Shown piece after piece: positions 45,515 to 56,375 of a stretch of 64,000 nucleotides of DNA (the stretch's first letter is position 1; the number at the start of each line of letters is the position of its first letter). The notes beneath the pieces were generated by a model. That model was given only the letters and a program-made list of their open reading frames with translations, made no database searches and was not told where the DNA came from. The stretch is from Pseudomonas sp. DC1.2 (lineage in GTDB: Bacteria; Pseudomonadota; Gammaproteobacteria; Pseudomonadales; Pseudomonadaceae): positions 1,183,001 through 1,247,000 of the forward strand of contig NZ_CP133782.1 in the NCBI RefSeq assembly GCF_034351645.1. The letters are read 5' to 3'. Both the position numbers and the translations under genes were made by a program.

Positions 45515-46258
45515 ATGGCTCAGCAGGGCAGTGGTTATCAGGCTCGCTATAAACGCATTCTACTCAAGCTTAGCGGCGAGGCCCTGATGGGCTCGGAAGA
45601 GTTCGGGATCGACCCGAAGGTTCTGGATCGCATGGCGCTGGAAGTCGGCCAACTGGTCGGTATCGGTGTTCAAGTCGGTCTAGTGATCGGCGGCGGCAAC
45701 CTGTTCCGTGGTGCAGCGCTCAGCGCGGCAGGCATGGATCGAGTGACCGGAGACCACATGGGCATGCTGGCCACTGTGATGAACGCCTTGGCCATGCGTG
45801 ACGCGCTGGAGCGCGCCAACATCTCGGCCATCGTGATGTCGGCCATCTCCATGGTGGGCGTGACCGATCACTACGATCGTCGCAAAGCCATGCGTCACCT
45901 GAACGCCAAAGAAGTCGTGATTTTCGCGGCCGGTACCGGTAATCCGTTCTTCACCACGGATTCGGCTGCCTGCTTGCGTGCGATCGAGATTGACGCGGAT
46001 GTGGTGCTTAAAGCGACGAAAGTCGACGGCGTCTATACCGCAGATCCATTCAAAGACCCGCATGCCGAGAAGTTCGATCATCTGACCTACGATGAAGTGC
46101 TGGATCGCAAGTTGGGTGTAATGGATCTCACCGCCATTTGTCTGTGTCGCGACCACAAGATGCCGTTGCGCGTCTTTAACATGAACAAGCCCGGCGCCCT
46201 GCTGAACATCGTACATGGCGGCGCTGAAGGAACCCTGATCGAGGAAGGCCAACAATGA
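45515..46258 (+). CDS. pyrH: Uridylate kinase
   Basis: Phosphorylates UMP to UDP. 247 residues with the N-terminal [20 protein letters not shown], and the C-terminal MDLTAICLC region of bacterial UMP kinases. GGAGAGATTCGCA precedes the ATG. Its stop overlaps the frr start (ATGA). Confidence 0.97.
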   Translation: MAQQGSGYQARYKRILLKLSGEALMGSEEFGIDPKVLDRMALEVGQLVGIGVQVGLVIGGGNLFRGAALSAAGMDRVTGDHMGMLATVMNALAMRDALERANISAIVMSAISMVGVTDHYDRRKAMRHLNAKEVVIFAAGTGNPFFTTDSAACLRAIEIDADVVLKATKVDGVYTADPFKDPHAEKFDHLTYDEVLDRKLGVMDLTAICLCRDHKMPLRVFNMNKPGALLNIVHGGAEGTLIEEGQQ

Positions 46259-46812
46259 TCAACGAAATCAAGAAAGATGCTCAAGAGCGCATGAAGAAAT
46301 CCCTGGAGTCTCTGGCCCATGCATTTGGTCAGATTCGTACCGGCAAGGCGCACCCAAGCATTCTGGGCAGTGTGATGGTGCCTTACTACGGCTCCGATAC
46401 CCCGATTAGCCAAGTAGCTAACGTCACCGTAAAAGACTCCCGTACCCTGCAAGTCGTGGCCTTTGAGCGCAACATGCTAGCGGCTGTCGACAAGGCTATC
46501 CAGAGTGCCGGTCTGAACCTCAATCCGACCAACCTGGGCGAATTGCTGTTGATTTCGATGCCTGCCCTGACGGAAGAAACCCGCAAGGTTTTCGCCAAGC
46601 AAGCGCGTGATGCGGCCGAAGACGCTCGTATTGCGGTGCGCAACATCCGTCGAGACGCCTTGAGCCAGTTGAAAGACCTGGTCAAGGAAAAAGAAATCAG
46701 CGAAGACGAAGAACGTCGTGCCGCTGATGATGTGCAGAAACTGACCGACAAAGCCGTCGCTGATATCGAAACGGCCACCAAGCAGAAAGAAGCGGACCTG
46801 ATGGCCGTATAA
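46255..46812 (+). CDS. frr: Ribosome recycling factor
   Basis: Splits post-termination ribosomes with EF-G. 185 residues, standard length: [35 protein letters not shown] at the start, [25 protein letters not shown] [12 protein letters not shown], and the charged C-terminal helix. Four-base overlap with pyrH. Confidence 0.98.
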   Translation: MINEIKKDAQERMKKSLESLAHAFGQIRTGKAHPSILGSVMVPYYGSDTPISQVANVTVKDSRTLQVVAFERNMLAAVDKAIQSAGLNLNPTNLGELLLISMPALTEETRKVFAKQARDAAEDARIAVRNIRRDALSQLKDLVKEKEISEDEERRAADDVQKLTDKAVADIETATKQKEADLMAV

Positions 46813-46825
46813 GGGTTCTGTTTTC

Positions 46826-47581
46826 ATGGATAAGACCAAGCAGACTGCGCCGTCCGCGGTGCCGCGCCATGTCGCGATCATCATGGATGGCAATAATCGC
46901 TGGGCGAAAAAGCGCTTTATGCCCGGTGTGGCCGGGCATAAAGCCGGCGTGGATGCTGTTCGTGCGGTGATCGAGGTGTGCGCCGAGGCCAAGGTTGAGG
47001 TCTTGACCTTGTTCGCGTTTTCGAGCGAGAACTGGCAGCGTCCGGCCGATGAGGTCAGCGCCTTGATGGATTTGTTCTTCAAGGCGTTACGTCGGGAGGC
47101 CAAGCGCCTCAACGACAACAACATCAGCCTGCGCATCATCGGTGACCGTTCGCGCTTTCATCCCGAGCTTCAGACAGCCATGCGTGAGGCCGAAGCGATG
47201 ACCGTCGGGGCCAACCGTTTTGTCCTGCAGATCGCCGCTAACTACGGCGGTCAGTGGGACATCGCGCAAGCGGCACAGAGGTTGGCGCGGGAAGTTCAGG
47301 CTGGGCATCTGCGTCCCGAAGACATCACGCCGCAATTGCTGCAAACCTGCCTGGTGACCGGCGATCTGCCGTTGCCTGACCTGTGTATTCGTACCGGGGG
47401 TGAGCACCGAATCAGCAATTTCCTGCTGTGGCAGTTGGCTTATACCGAGTTGTACTTTTCCGACCTGTTCTGGCCGGACTTCAAACACGACGCCATGCGC
47501 ACCGCGCTGGCTGATTTCGCTTCTCGCCAGCGCCGCTTCGGTAAAACGAGCGAGCAGGTCGAGTCTGGAGCCCGGGTTTAA
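46826..47581 (+). CDS. uppS: Undecaprenyl diphosphate synthase (isoprenyl transferase)
   Basis: Makes the C55 lipid carrier for peptidoglycan and O-antigen. 251 residues. Motifs: IIMDGNNRWAKKRFMPGVAGHKAG (catalytic Asp), FAFSSENWQRP, and C-terminal DLCIRTGGEHRISNFLLWQLAYTELYF. Its stop shares one base with the cdsA ATG (TAATG). Confidence 0.97.
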   Translation: MDKTKQTAPSAVPRHVAIIMDGNNRWAKKRFMPGVAGHKAGVDAVRAVIEVCAEAKVEVLTLFAFSSENWQRPADEVSALMDLFFKALRREAKRLNDNNISLRIIGDRSRFHPELQTAMREAEAMTVGANRFVLQIAANYGGQWDIAQAAQRLAREVQAGHLRPEDITPQLLQTCLVTGDLPLPDLCIRTGGEHRISNFLLWQLAYTELYFSDLFWPDFKHDAMRTALADFASRQRRFGKTSEQVESGARV

Positions 47582-48387
47582 TGCTTAAACAACGAATCAT
47601 CACTGCGTTGATCCTGCTACCGATTGCCTTGTGCGGTTTTTTTCTGCTCGAAGGCTCAGGTTTTGCGCTGTTCATTGGGTTGGTCGTGACGTTAGGCGCA
47701 TGGGAGTGGGCTCGCCTGGCGGGGTTCGAGGCGCAGCCGATTCGCATCGCCTACGCCGCCGCTGTGGCACTAATGCTCTTCGTTATGCACATCTTGCCCG
47801 GGCTCGCGCCTTGGGTCCTGGGGGCTTCGGTGCTCTGGTGGGGCGTGGCGACGTATTTGGTGCTGACTTATCCCGCGTCAAGCGAACACTGGGCCAGTGC
47901 GGCCTGCAAGCTGGTGATCGGGTTGCTGATCCTGTTGCCAGCCTGGCAAGGCCTGATCCAGATCAAGCAAGAGCCTTTGGGTAACTGGCTGATCATGGCG
48001 GTGATGGTGCTGGTCTGGGGTGCTGACATCGGTGCTTATTTTTCCGGTCGGGCTTTCGGTAAACGCAAGCTGGCGCCGCAGGTCAGCCCCGGCAAGAGCT
48101 GGGAAGGTGTGTACGGTGGATTGCTGTTGAGTCTGGTCATTACCGCTGTCGTGGGCTTTGTGCGTGACTGGACCTTCGCTCAGATGATGATGGGCTTGTT
48201 GGGCTCAGCGTTGATCGTCTTCATTTCGGTGGTGGGCGACCTCACCGAAAGCATGTTCAAGCGTCAGTCCGGGATCAAGGACAGCAGTAATCTGCTGCCG
48301 GGTCACGGCGGCGTGCTGGATCGCATCGACAGTCTGACGGCGGCGATTCCGGTGTTCGCGGTTCTGTTGTGGATGACGGCGCCGTGA
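47581..48387 (+). CDS. cdsA: Phosphatidate cytidylyltransferase
   Basis: Integral membrane enzyme making CDP-diacylglycerol for phospholipid synthesis. 268 residues with about eight hydrophobic helices and the C-terminal signature [35 protein letters not shown]. The stop overlaps the dxr GTG start by four bases. Confidence 0.96.
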   Translation: MLKQRIITALILLPIALCGFFLLEGSGFALFIGLVVTLGAWEWARLAGFEAQPIRIAYAAAVALMLFVMHILPGLAPWVLGASVLWWGVATYLVLTYPASSEHWASAACKLVIGLLILLPAWQGLIQIKQEPLGNWLIMAVMVLVWGADIGAYFSGRAFGKRKLAPQVSPGKSWEGVYGGLLLSLVITAVVGFVRDWTFAQMMMGLLGSALIVFISVVGDLTESMFKRQSGIKDSSNLLPGHGGVLDRIDSLTAAIPVFAVLLWMTAP

Positions 48388-49574
48388 GCCGCCTACAACA
48401 GATCACGGTGTTGGGGGCTACTGGCTCGATCGGTTTGAGCACCCTGGATGTTATTGCTCGTCATCCCGAGCGCTATCAGGTGTTCGCTTTGAGCGGTTTC
48501 ACTCGACTGAGTGAGTTGTTGGCGCTGTGTGTGCGCCACACGCCGCGATTCGCTGTGGTCCCTGAAGCGACTGCTGCCCGTGGTTTGCAGGACGATTTAC
48601 GTGCGGCCGGTCTGGCAACTCGCGTTCTGGTCGGGGAGGAGGGCTTGTGCCAAGTTGCCTCCGATCCCGAGGTCGATGCCGTTATGGCGGCTATCGTCGG
48701 TGCGGCGGGTCTGCGTCCCACCCTGGCGGCAGTTGAGGCGGGCAAGAAGATCCTGCTGGCCAATAAAGAAGCGTTGGTAATGTCCGGCGCGTTGTTTATG
48801 CAGGCGGTGCGTAAAAGCGGTTCGGTACTGCTGCCAATCGACAGTGAACACAATGCGATTTTCCAGTGCATGCCGCATGATTTTGCGCGCGGCCTGGGGG
48901 CGGTTGGTGTGCGTCGGATTTTATTGACAGCCTCTGGTGGTCCTTTCCGGCAGACACCAATGGCCGAACTGGCGCATGTTTCCCCTGAGCAGGCTTGCGC
49001 TCACCCCAACTGGTCCATGGGGCGCAAGATTTCTGTGGATTCGGCCAGCATGATGAACAAAGGGCTTGAGCTGATCGAGGCCTGCTGGCTGTTCGATGCC
49101 AAGCCTTCCCAGGTTGAAGTAGTGATTCATCCTCAAAGCGTGATTCATTCGCTAGTCGATTATGTCGATGGTTCGGTGCTGGCTCAGCTGGGTAATCCGG
49201 ACATGCGCACGCCGATCGCCAATGCCTTGGCTTGGCCGGAGCGTATCGATTCGGGCGTTGCGCCGCTTGATTTGTTCAGCATTGCGCGTCTGGATTTCCA
49301 TGCGCCGGATGAGGGGCGCTTCCCTTGTCTAAGGCTTGCGCGTCAGGCAGCTGAGTCGGGTAACAGCGCCCCGGCCATGCTTAATGCCGCCAATGAAGTC
49401 GCGGTGGCAGCCTTTCTCGATGGACGGGTTGGTTATCTGGAAATCGCGGGTATCATCGAGGAGGTTTTGAGTCTCGAGCCTGTGGTGGCGGTGAATGATC
49501 TTGAGGCGGTGTTCACGGCAGACGCGAAGGCGCGTGTGCTGGCCGAGCAGTGGTTGAGTCGCCACGGGCGATAA
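48384..49574 (+). CDS. dxr: 1-deoxy-D-xylulose 5-phosphate reductoisomerase
   Basis: Second step of the MEP isoprenoid pathway, feeding uppS. 396 residues from GTG 48384 (four-base overlap with cdsA), matching the usual Pseudomonas length. NADPH-binding [42 protein letters not shown] (metal Asp/Glu) and [25 protein letters not shown] are seen. Confidence 0.97.
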   Translation: MSRLQQITVLGATGSIGLSTLDVIARHPERYQVFALSGFTRLSELLALCVRHTPRFAVVPEATAARGLQDDLRAAGLATRVLVGEEGLCQVASDPEVDAVMAAIVGAAGLRPTLAAVEAGKKILLANKEALVMSGALFMQAVRKSGSVLLPIDSEHNAIFQCMPHDFARGLGAVGVRRILLTASGGPFRQTPMAELAHVSPEQACAHPNWSMGRKISVDSASMMNKGLELIEACWLFDAKPSQVEVVIHPQSVIHSLVDYVDGSVLAQLGNPDMRTPIANALAWPERIDSGVAPLDLFSIARLDFHAPDEGRFPCLRLARQAAESGNSAPAMLNAANEVAVAAFLDGRVGYLEIAGIIEEVLSLEPVVAVNDLEAVFTADAKARVLAEQWLSRHGR

Positions 49575-49628
49575 GTGCTGCAATACGTTGGCCCACGGCA
49601 GCACTGAATAGGATTGCGGAGAAAATAG

Positions 49629-50981
49629 ATGAGCGCGCTCTATATGATTGTCGGCACCCTGGTCGCTTTGGGTGTGTTGGTTACCTTCCATGAGTTCGGC
49701 CACTTCTGGGTCGCGCGTCGCTGTGGTGTCAAGGTTCTGCGTTTTTCCGTGGGTTTTGGCATGCCTTTGTTGCGCTGGCATGACAAGCAGGGCACCGAGT
49801 TTGTGGTGGCCGCGATCCCGCTAGGCGGCTACGTCAAAATGCTTGACGAGCGTGAAGGCGAAGTGCCGGCCGATCAACTGGATCAATCCTTCAATCGAAA
49901 GTCCGTTCGTCAACGCATCGCTATCGTCGCTGCCGGTCCGATTGCCAACTTCCTGCTGGCGATGGTGTTTTTCTGGGTGTTGGCGATGCTCGGCAGCGAG
50001 CAGGTGCGTCCTGTTATTGGCGCGGTAGAATCCGGCAGCATTGCTGCCAAGGCCGGTTTGGGCCCGAATCAGGAAATCATTGCCATCGATGGCGAGCCGG
50101 TTTCTGGGTGGGCAGCGGTGAACTTGCAGTTGGTCCGTCGCCTTGGCGAGAGCGGTGCCTTGCAGTTGATTGTGCGTGAGCAGGGCTCTACGACCGATAC
50201 GCCTCGCGAGCTGATGCTGGATCACTGGCTCAAGGGCGCCGATGAGCCTGATCCGATTCGCTCGCTGGGTATTCGTCCATGGCGCCCGGCTTTGCCGCCA
50301 ATTCTGGCTGAACTTGATCCGAAAGGACCGGCGCAGGCCGCGGGCCTGAAGACCGGTGATCGGTTGCTGGCGCTGGATGGTCAGTCGCTGAATGACTGGC
50401 AGCAGGTGGTCGACACTGTTCGTATGCATCCCGATACTAAAATCATGCTGCGTATCGAGCGTGATGGTGCTCCAATCGACGTCCCTGTGGTGCTGGCTGC
50501 TCGCGGCGAGAGCAAGGCGCCGAACGGTTATCTTGGCGCTGGGGTCAAGGCAGTCGATTGGCCGCCAGACATGATTCGCGAGATTAGCTACGGTCCTGTG
50601 GCCGCGATTGGGGAGGGTGCCCGACGCACTTGGACCATGAGCGTACTGACTCTGGATTCGCTAAAGAAAATGTTGTTCGGCGAGCTCTCGGTAAAAAACT
50701 TGAGTGGACCGATAACCATTGCTAAAGTGGCGGGCGCTTCTGCCCAGTCGGGTGTCGCTGATTTCTTGAATTTCCTTGCTTATCTGAGTATTAGCTTGGG
50801 CGTTCTGAATTTGTTGCCTATTCCTGTACTGGATGGGGGGCATTTGTTGTTTTATCTGATCGAGTGGACGCGTGGTCGTCCCTTGTCGGATCGGGTGCAG
50901 GGTTGGGGGATACAGATCGGTATCAGTTTGGTGGTCGGGGTGATGTTGCTTGCTCTGGTCAATGATCTGGGTCGACTGTAA
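49629..50981 (+). CDS. rseP: RIP metalloprotease RseP (site-2 protease)
   Basis: Inner-membrane zinc protease that cuts anti-sigma factors, releasing the envelope-stress sigma factor AlgU/RpoE. 450 residues. HEFGH at residues 21-25 and NLLPIPVLDGGHLL near the C-terminus are the active-site halves; two PDZ domains lie between them (about 115-300). GGAG precedes the ATG. Located directly before bamA, as in most gammaproteobacteria. Confidence 0.97.
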   Translation: MSALYMIVGTLVALGVLVTFHEFGHFWVARRCGVKVLRFSVGFGMPLLRWHDKQGTEFVVAAIPLGGYVKMLDEREGEVPADQLDQSFNRKSVRQRIAIVAAGPIANFLLAMVFFWVLAMLGSEQVRPVIGAVESGSIAAKAGLGPNQEIIAIDGEPVSGWAAVNLQLVRRLGESGALQLIVREQGSTTDTPRELMLDHWLKGADEPDPIRSLGIRPWRPALPPILAELDPKGPAQAAGLKTGDRLLALDGQSLNDWQQVVDTVRMHPDTKIMLRIERDGAPIDVPVVLAARGESKAPNGYLGAGVKAVDWPPDMIREISYGPVAAIGEGARRTWTMSVLTLDSLKKMLFGELSVKNLSGPITIAKVAGASAQSGVADFLNFLAYLSISLGVLNLLPIPVLDGGHLLFYLIEWTRGRPLSDRVQGWGIQIGISLVVGVMLLALVNDLGRL

Positions 50982-51001
50982 CGCTTCGCTGAATTGCGAA
51001 T

Positions 51002-51027
51002 CTGCCGCATTTTGCGGCAGTTTGTTT
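51002..51027 (+). terminator. Weak terminator-like hairpin between rseP and bamA
   Basis: CTGCCGC-ATTTT-GCGGCAG followed by TTTGTTT. Probably partial termination within the operon. Confidence 0.5.
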
Positions 51028-51055
51028 ATTGCCAGTTGGAATAAGAAAGGACTTC

Positions 51056-53443
51056 ATGAAACGTCTGCTGCTAACTGCGGTTCTCACCGTATTGATGATC
51101 GCCGAAGTTCACGCCGAGTCCTTCACTATCTCTGATATTCGCGTCAATGGCCTCCAGCGGGTCTCCGCGGGTAGCGTCTTTGGTGCCTTGCCGTTGAACG
51201 TCGGTGAGCAGGCGGATGATCGTCGCCTGGTGGAATCCACTCGTGCGTTGTTCAAAACCGGGTTCTTTCAAGATATCCAGCTGGGCCGTGATGGCAACGT
51301 TCTGGTCATCACGGTGGTCGAGCGTCCTTCGGTCGCCAGTATCGAGATCGACGGTAACAAGGCCATCTCCACTGAAGATCTGATGAAAGGGCTTAAACAG
51401 TCCGGTTTGTCCGAGGGCGAGATTTTCCAGCGTGCCACGCTCGAAGGTGTGCGTAACGAACTGCAGCGTCAATACGTCGCGCAGGGTCGTTACTCGGCTA
51501 CCGTCGACACCGAAGTGGTGCCGCAGCCGCGTAACCGCGTCGCGTTGAAGGTCAACATCAACGAAGGCACCGTTGCCGCTATCCAGCACATCAACGTGGT
51601 GGGTAACACGGTTTTCCCGGATGACGATCTCATCGGCCTGTTCGAACTCAAGACCACCAACTGGCTGTCGTTCTTCAAGAACGACGACAAATACGCCCGT
51701 GAAAAGCTGTCCGGTGACTTGGAGCGTCTGCGTTCCTACTACCTGGACCGTGGCTACATCAACATGGACATCGCTTCGACACAGGTCTCGATTACTCCAG
51801 ACAAGAAGCACGTCTACATCACTGTGAACGTCAACGAAGGTGAGAAGTACACCGTTCGTGACGTGAAACTCAGCGGTGACCTGAAAGTACCTGAAGACCA
51901 GGTCAAGTCCCTGCTGCTGGTTCAGAAAGGGCAAGTGTTCTCGCGCAAGCTGATGACCACAACCTCCGAACTGATCACTCGCCGTCTGGGTAACGAGGGT
52001 TACACCTTCGCCAACGTCAATGGCGTGCCTCAGCCTCATGATGACGACCACACTGTAGACATCACCTTTGCCGTCGATCCTGGTAAACGTGCCTATGTGA
52101 ACCGTATCAACTTCCGTGGCAACACCAAGTCTGAAGACGAAGTGCTGCGCCGTGAGATGCGTCAGATGGAAGGCGGCTGGGCTTCGACCTACCTGATTGA
52201 CCAATCAAAGACGCGTCTTGAGCGTCTGGGCTTCTTCAAGGAAGTCAACGTTGAAACGCCTGCTGTACCGGGTGTAGACGATCAGGTCGATGTGAACTAC
52301 GGCGTTGAAGAACAGGCTTCCGGCTCCATTACTGCCAGTGTCGGTTTCGCACAGAGCGCTGGTTTGATTCTGGGTGGCTCGATTACTCAGAACAACTTCC
52401 TGGGTACGGGTAACAAGGTCAGCATCGGTTTGACTCGCAGCCAATACCAGAGTCGCTACAACTTTGGTTACGTTGACCCGTACTGGACTGCTGATGGTGT
52501 GAGCCTGGGTTACAACGCTTTCTATCGCACCACCGACTACAAAAACCTCGACGTCAGTGTTGCAAGCTACGCCGTCGATAGCTTGGGTGCTGGTGTCAGC
52601 GTCGGCTACCCGATCAGCGAGACCTCGCGTCTGACCTTTGGCCTGACGGCGCAACAAGACAAGATCAAGACGGGTGACTACACCGTCGATGAGATTTTCA
52701 ACTTCGTTAACACCCAAGGCGACAGCTACCTGAACTTCAAGGCTTCGGCCGGCTGGTCTGAGTCCACCCTGAACAAAGGTGTACTGGCAACCCGTGGTCA
52801 CTCCCAGAGCGTGACGCTGGAAGCGACCACCCCAGGCAGCGACCTGTCGTTCTTCAAGCTTGACTACCGTGGCCAGTTGTTCCAACCACTGTCTGAAAAC
52901 TACACCGTTCGACTGCACACAGAGCTGGGCTATGGTGATGGTTACGGTTCGACCAATGGTCTGCCGTTCTACGAAAACTACTATGCCGGTGGCTTCAACT
53001 CGGTTCGTGGTTTCAAAGACAGCACCTTGGGCCCACGCAGTACGCCGAGCCGTGGCGAATCTGTCACAGGTAACTCGGGCACCTTGTTGGACAGTGACCA
53101 GAATGCGCTGCCGTTCGGTGGTAACGTGCTGATTCAAGGCGGTGCTGAAATTCTTTTCCCACTGCCTTTCGTCAAGGATCAGCGTTCCCTTCGCACCTCT
53201 GTGTTCTGGGACGTGGGTAACGTGTTTGATTCCAAGTGCGACCAGACCGCCAACACCAACGGTACGAAGTCCAACACGCAGTGTAACGACATCAGTCTGA
53301 GCAACCTTGCCAGTTCCGTCGGTGTAGGCGTGACATGGGTTACCGCACTGGGACCTCTGAGCTTTGCCTTGGCCATGCCGGTCAAGAAACCGGATAACGC
53401 TGAAACTCAGGTGTTCCAATTCTCCCTCGGCCAGACGTTCTAA
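51056..53443 (+). CDS. bamA: Outer membrane protein assembly factor BamA
   Basis: Inserts beta-barrel proteins in the outer membrane. 795 residues from ATG 51056 (AAAGGACTTC upstream). Signal peptide MKRLLLTAVLTVLMIAEVHA, then five POTRA domains (about residues 21-420) and a 16-strand Omp85 barrel with the VRGF motif (NSVRGFKDSTLGPR), ending in the C-terminal Phe (SLGQTF). Confidence 0.97.
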   Translation: MKRLLLTAVLTVLMIAEVHAESFTISDIRVNGLQRVSAGSVFGALPLNVGEQADDRRLVESTRALFKTGFFQDIQLGRDGNVLVITVVERPSVASIEIDGNKAISTEDLMKGLKQSGLSEGEIFQRATLEGVRNELQRQYVAQGRYSATVDTEVVPQPRNRVALKVNINEGTVAAIQHINVVGNTVFPDDDLIGLFELKTTNWLSFFKNDDKYAREKLSGDLERLRSYYLDRGYINMDIASTQVSITPDKKHVYITVNVNEGEKYTVRDVKLSGDLKVPEDQVKSLLLVQKGQVFSRKLMTTTSELITRRLGNEGYTFANVNGVPQPHDDDHTVDITFAVDPGKRAYVNRINFRGNTKSEDEVLRREMRQMEGGWASTYLIDQSKTRLERLGFFKEVNVETPAVPGVDDQVDVNYGVEEQASGSITASVGFAQSAGLILGGSITQNNFLGTGNKVSIGLTRSQYQSRYNFGYVDPYWTADGVSLGYNAFYRTTDYKNLDVSVASYAVDSLGAGVSVGYPISETSRLTFGLTAQQDKIKTGDYTVDEIFNFVNTQGDSYLNFKASAGWSESTLNKGVLATRGHSQSVTLEATTPGSDLSFFKLDYRGQLFQPLSENYTVRLHTELGYGDGYGSTNGLPFYENYYAGGFNSVRGFKDSTLGPRSTPSRGESVTGNSGTLLDSDQNALPFGGNVLIQGGAEILFPLPFVKDQRSLRTSVFWDVGNVFDSKCDQTANTNGTKSNTQCNDISLSNLASSVGVGVTWVTALGPLSFALAMPVKKPDNAETQVFQFSLGQTF

Positions 53444-53488
53444 GCGTCTGACCCAAGATAATGACAATGGATTTTGTAGGAGTGCATC

Positions 53489-53992
53489 GTGCGTAAGTTG
53501 ACTCAATTGGTTCTCCTGGCAACCTTGCTGGTAGCCGGCCCGGCTTTTGCCGACATGAAAATTGCCGTTCTGAATTATCAGATGGCTTTGCTCGAATCTG
53601 ACGCTGCGAAGAAGTACGCAGTGGATGCCGAGAAAAAATTCGGCCCGCAGCTGACCAAGCTCAAGACCCTGGAAAGCAGTGCCAAAGGTATCCAGGACCG
53701 TCTGGTCGCCGGTGGTGACAAGATGCAGCAAGGTGAACGCGAGCGCCTTGAACTTGAGTTCAAGCAAAAGGCCCGTGACTTCCAGTTCCAGTCCAAGGAA
53801 CTTAACGAAGCTAAAGCCGTTGCTGACCGTGAAATGCTGAAGCAGCTCAAGCCGAAACTGGACAGCGCTGTGGAAGAAGTCATTAAGAAAGGTGCTTTTG
53901 ACCTGGTCTTCGAGCGTGGCGCAGTGATTGATGTCAAGCCTCAGTACGACATCACGCGCCAGGTTATCGAGCGCATGAATCAGCTGAAGTAA
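53489..53992 (+). CDS. skp: Periplasmic chaperone Skp/OmpH
   Basis: Holds unfolded outer-membrane proteins on the way to BamA. 167 residues from GTG 53489 with GTAGGAG upstream. Signal peptide MRKLTQLVLLATLLVAGPAFA, a short beta region (MKIAVLNYQMALLESDAAKKY) and long charged coiled-coil arms (about 40-130). Directly follows bamA. Confidence 0.94.
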   Translation: MRKLTQLVLLATLLVAGPAFADMKIAVLNYQMALLESDAAKKYAVDAEKKFGPQLTKLKTLESSAKGIQDRLVAGGDKMQQGERERLELEFKQKARDFQFQSKELNEAKAVADREMLKQLKPKLDSAVEEVIKKGAFDLVFERGAVIDVKPQYDITRQVIERMNQLK

Positions 53993-53995
53993 TCC

Positions 53996-55051
53996 ATGAC
54001 AGCGACTATTAAGCTCGGCCAATTGGCCGAGTTTCTCGGCGCCACCCTGCGTGGCGATGCGGAGAAAGACATTACTGGGCTAGCCACTTTGCAAGAGGCT
54101 GGCCCAGCTCAGTTGAGCTTTCTGGCAAATCCTCAATACCGTAAATACCTAGCGGACAGCCACGCCGCAGCCGTACTGCTCAAGGCTGATGACGCTGAAG
54201 GGTTTGCCGGTGATGCTTTAGTGGTGCCTGATCCTTACCTGGCCTACGCACGTGTGTCTCATCTGTTCGATCCTAAGCCCAAAGCAGTTGCCGGAATTCA
54301 CCCGACAGCGGTAGTGGCTGCGGATGCGCTGGTCGATCCGGCGGCGAGCATTGGTGCCTTTGCCGTGATTGAAAGCGCTGCGCGGATTGCGGCGGGTGTC
54401 ACCGTGGGGGCTCATTGTTTCATCGGTGCTCGTAGCGTAATCGGTGAGGATGGCTGGCTTGCCCCGCGAGTCACGCTGTATCACGACGTGCGCATTGGCA
54501 AACGAGTGGTGATTCAATCAGGTGCCGTGCTCGGAGGTGAAGGCTTTGGCTTTGCCAACGAAAAAGGCGTCTGGCAAAAAATCGCCCAAGTGGGCGGTGT
54601 TGCCATTGGCGATGACGTTGAGATCGGTGTGAATACTGCGATTGATCGTGGTGCTTTGGCCGATACCGTTATTGGTAATGGTGTAAAACTCGACAATCAG
54701 ATTCAGATTGCCCACAACGTTCATATCGGTGATCACACCGCGATGGCTGCGTGCGTGGGTATCTCCGGCAGCACCAAAATCGGCAAGCATTGCATGCTTG
54801 CTGGTGGCGTGGGGCTGGTGGGGCATATCGAGATTTGTGACAACGTGTTCCTCACCGGGATGACCATGGTGACCCACTCGATTACCGAGGCTGGCTCCTA
54901 CTCATCCGGGACGGCCATGCAGCCTGCGGCCGAATGGCGCAAAAGCGCAGCACGCATCCGCCAGCTCGATGATATTGCTCGACGTCTGCGACAGCTTGAA
55001 AAGCGTGTGGGGGAAGTGACCCCTGACGGTAATGCTTCATCAGATGGCTGA
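53996..55051 (+). CDS. lpxD: UDP-3-O-acylglucosamine N-acyltransferase
   Basis: Third step of lipid A synthesis. 351 residues: N-terminal uridine-binding domain ([18 protein letters not shown]), then a left-handed beta-helix of hexapeptide repeats (about 100-320) with the catalytic His region [13 protein letters not shown]. Three bases after skp. Confidence 0.96.
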   Translation: MTATIKLGQLAEFLGATLRGDAEKDITGLATLQEAGPAQLSFLANPQYRKYLADSHAAAVLLKADDAEGFAGDALVVPDPYLAYARVSHLFDPKPKAVAGIHPTAVVAADALVDPAASIGAFAVIESAARIAAGVTVGAHCFIGARSVIGEDGWLAPRVTLYHDVRIGKRVVIQSGAVLGGEGFGFANEKGVWQKIAQVGGVAIGDDVEIGVNTAIDRGALADTVIGNGVKLDNQIQIAHNVHIGDHTAMAACVGISGSTKIGKHCMLAGGVGLVGHIEICDNVFLTGMTMVTHSITEAGSYSSGTAMQPAAEWRKSAARIRQLDDIARRLRQLEKRVGEVTPDGNASSDG

Positions 55052-55159
55052 TACCATTTCCATATCAAGTGTGCACAGCCGCTAGACTGCCTCCTTGATT
55101 TGCTAGAGGAGCGCGCGTCAGTCGCGCGTTCCCAATCTTTACATAGGCTTCCCCCCGAA

Positions 55160-55600
55160 ATGATGGACATCAACGAGATTCGCGAATACCTGCCTCACCG
55201 TTACCCATTCCTGCTGGTGGACCGGGTCGTGGATCTGGACGTGGAAGGCAAGCGCATTCGCGCCTATAAGAATGTCAGCATCAACGAGCCGTTCTTCAAT
55301 GGCCACTTTCCGGCGCACCCGATCATGCCTGGCGTGCTGATCATCGAAGCGATGGCCCAGGCGGCCGGGATCCTCGGTTTCAAAATGCTCGACGTAAAAC
55401 CGTCTGACGGCACCCTTTACTACTTCGTCGGCTCAGACAAACTGCGCTTCCGCCAGCCCGTCAAGCCGGGCGACCAGTTGATCCTTGAAGCCACTTTCAT
55501 CAGCTGCAAGCGTAAGATCTGGAAGTTTGAGTGCCAGGCTTCTGTGGATGGAAAGCCGGTTTGCTCCGCCGAAATTATCTGTGCGGAACAAAAAGTATGA
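55160..55600 (+). CDS. fabZ: 3-hydroxyacyl-[acyl-carrier-protein] dehydratase
   Basis: Dehydrates 3-hydroxyacyl-ACP in fatty-acid elongation. 146 residues starting [23 protein letters not shown]; the His of LPHRYPF and the Glu of [11 protein letters not shown] are catalytic. The ATG-ATG at 55160 matches the Pseudomonas start. The stop overlaps lpxA (ATGA). Confidence 0.96.
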   Translation: MMDINEIREYLPHRYPFLLVDRVVDLDVEGKRIRAYKNVSINEPFFNGHFPAHPIMPGVLIIEAMAQAAGILGFKMLDVKPSDGTLYYFVGSDKLRFRQPVKPGDQLILEATFISCKRKIWKFECQASVDGKPVCSAEIICAEQKV

Positions 55601-56373
55601 GTTTGATTGACCCTCGCGCAATCATCGATCCGACGGCCGTGCTGGCCGAAGGTGTCGAGGTCGGCCCATTGTCGATCATCGGCGCAGGTGTGGAAATCGG
55701 CGAGGGAACAGTGATCGGGCCGCATGTGATTCTCAAGGGCCCGACCCGGATCGGTAAGCATAATCGCATCTACCAGTTTTCATCGGTAGGCGAGGACACG
55801 CCCGATTTGAAATACAAGGGTGAAGAAACCCGGCTTGTGATTGGTGACCATAATGTCATCCGTGAAGGCGTGACCATTCACCGTGGCACCGTTCAGGACC
55901 GTTCGGAAACTACGCTAGGTGATCACAACCTGATCATGGCCTATGCCCACATTGGTCATGACAGCGTCATCGGTAACCATTGCATCCTGGTCAATAACAC
56001 CGCGCTGGCAGGTCATGTCCATGTTGAAGACTGGGCGATTTTGTCCGGCTTCACCCTGGTTCACCAGTATTGCCATATTGGTGCCCACAGTTTTTCCGGC
56101 ATGGGCACCGCCATCGGCAAGGATGTTCCTGCGTTTGTGACGGTGTTTGGCAATCCAGCGGAAGCTCGCAGCATGAACTTCGAAGGCATGCGCCGTCGCG
56201 GGTTTAGCGAAGATGCGATCTATGCACTGCGTCGTGCCTATAAGGTGGTTTACCGCCAAGGGCTGACGGTTGAACAGGCGCTCGCAGAACTGGCCGAGCC
56301 CTCGACCCAGTTTCCGGAAGTCGCGGTGTTCCGTGATTCCATCCAGTCTTCAACTCGCGGCATCACTCGTTAA
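55597..56373 (+). CDS. lpxA: UDP-N-acetylglucosamine acyltransferase
   Basis: First step of lipid A synthesis. 258 residues, [23 protein letters not shown]..., hexapeptide-repeat beta-helix with the catalytic His in [14 protein letters not shown], and a C-terminal helical domain. ATG overlaps the fabZ stop. Confidence 0.97.
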   Translation: MSLIDPRAIIDPTAVLAEGVEVGPLSIIGAGVEIGEGTVIGPHVILKGPTRIGKHNRIYQFSSVGEDTPDLKYKGEETRLVIGDHNVIREGVTIHRGTVQDRSETTLGDHNLIMAYAHIGHDSVIGNHCILVNNTALAGHVHVEDWAILSGFTLVHQYCHIGAHSFSGMGTAIGKDVPAFVTVFGNPAEARSMNFEGMRRRGFSEDAIYALRRAYKVVYRQGLTVEQALAELAEPSTQFPEVAVFRDSIQSSTRGITR

Positions 56374-56375
56374 TC

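Noticed and set aside
52205..54022. A 605-codon open frame antisense to bamA and skp
   Set aside because: Covers two certain genes on the other strand and spans their intergenic gap; composition is that of a mirror frame.
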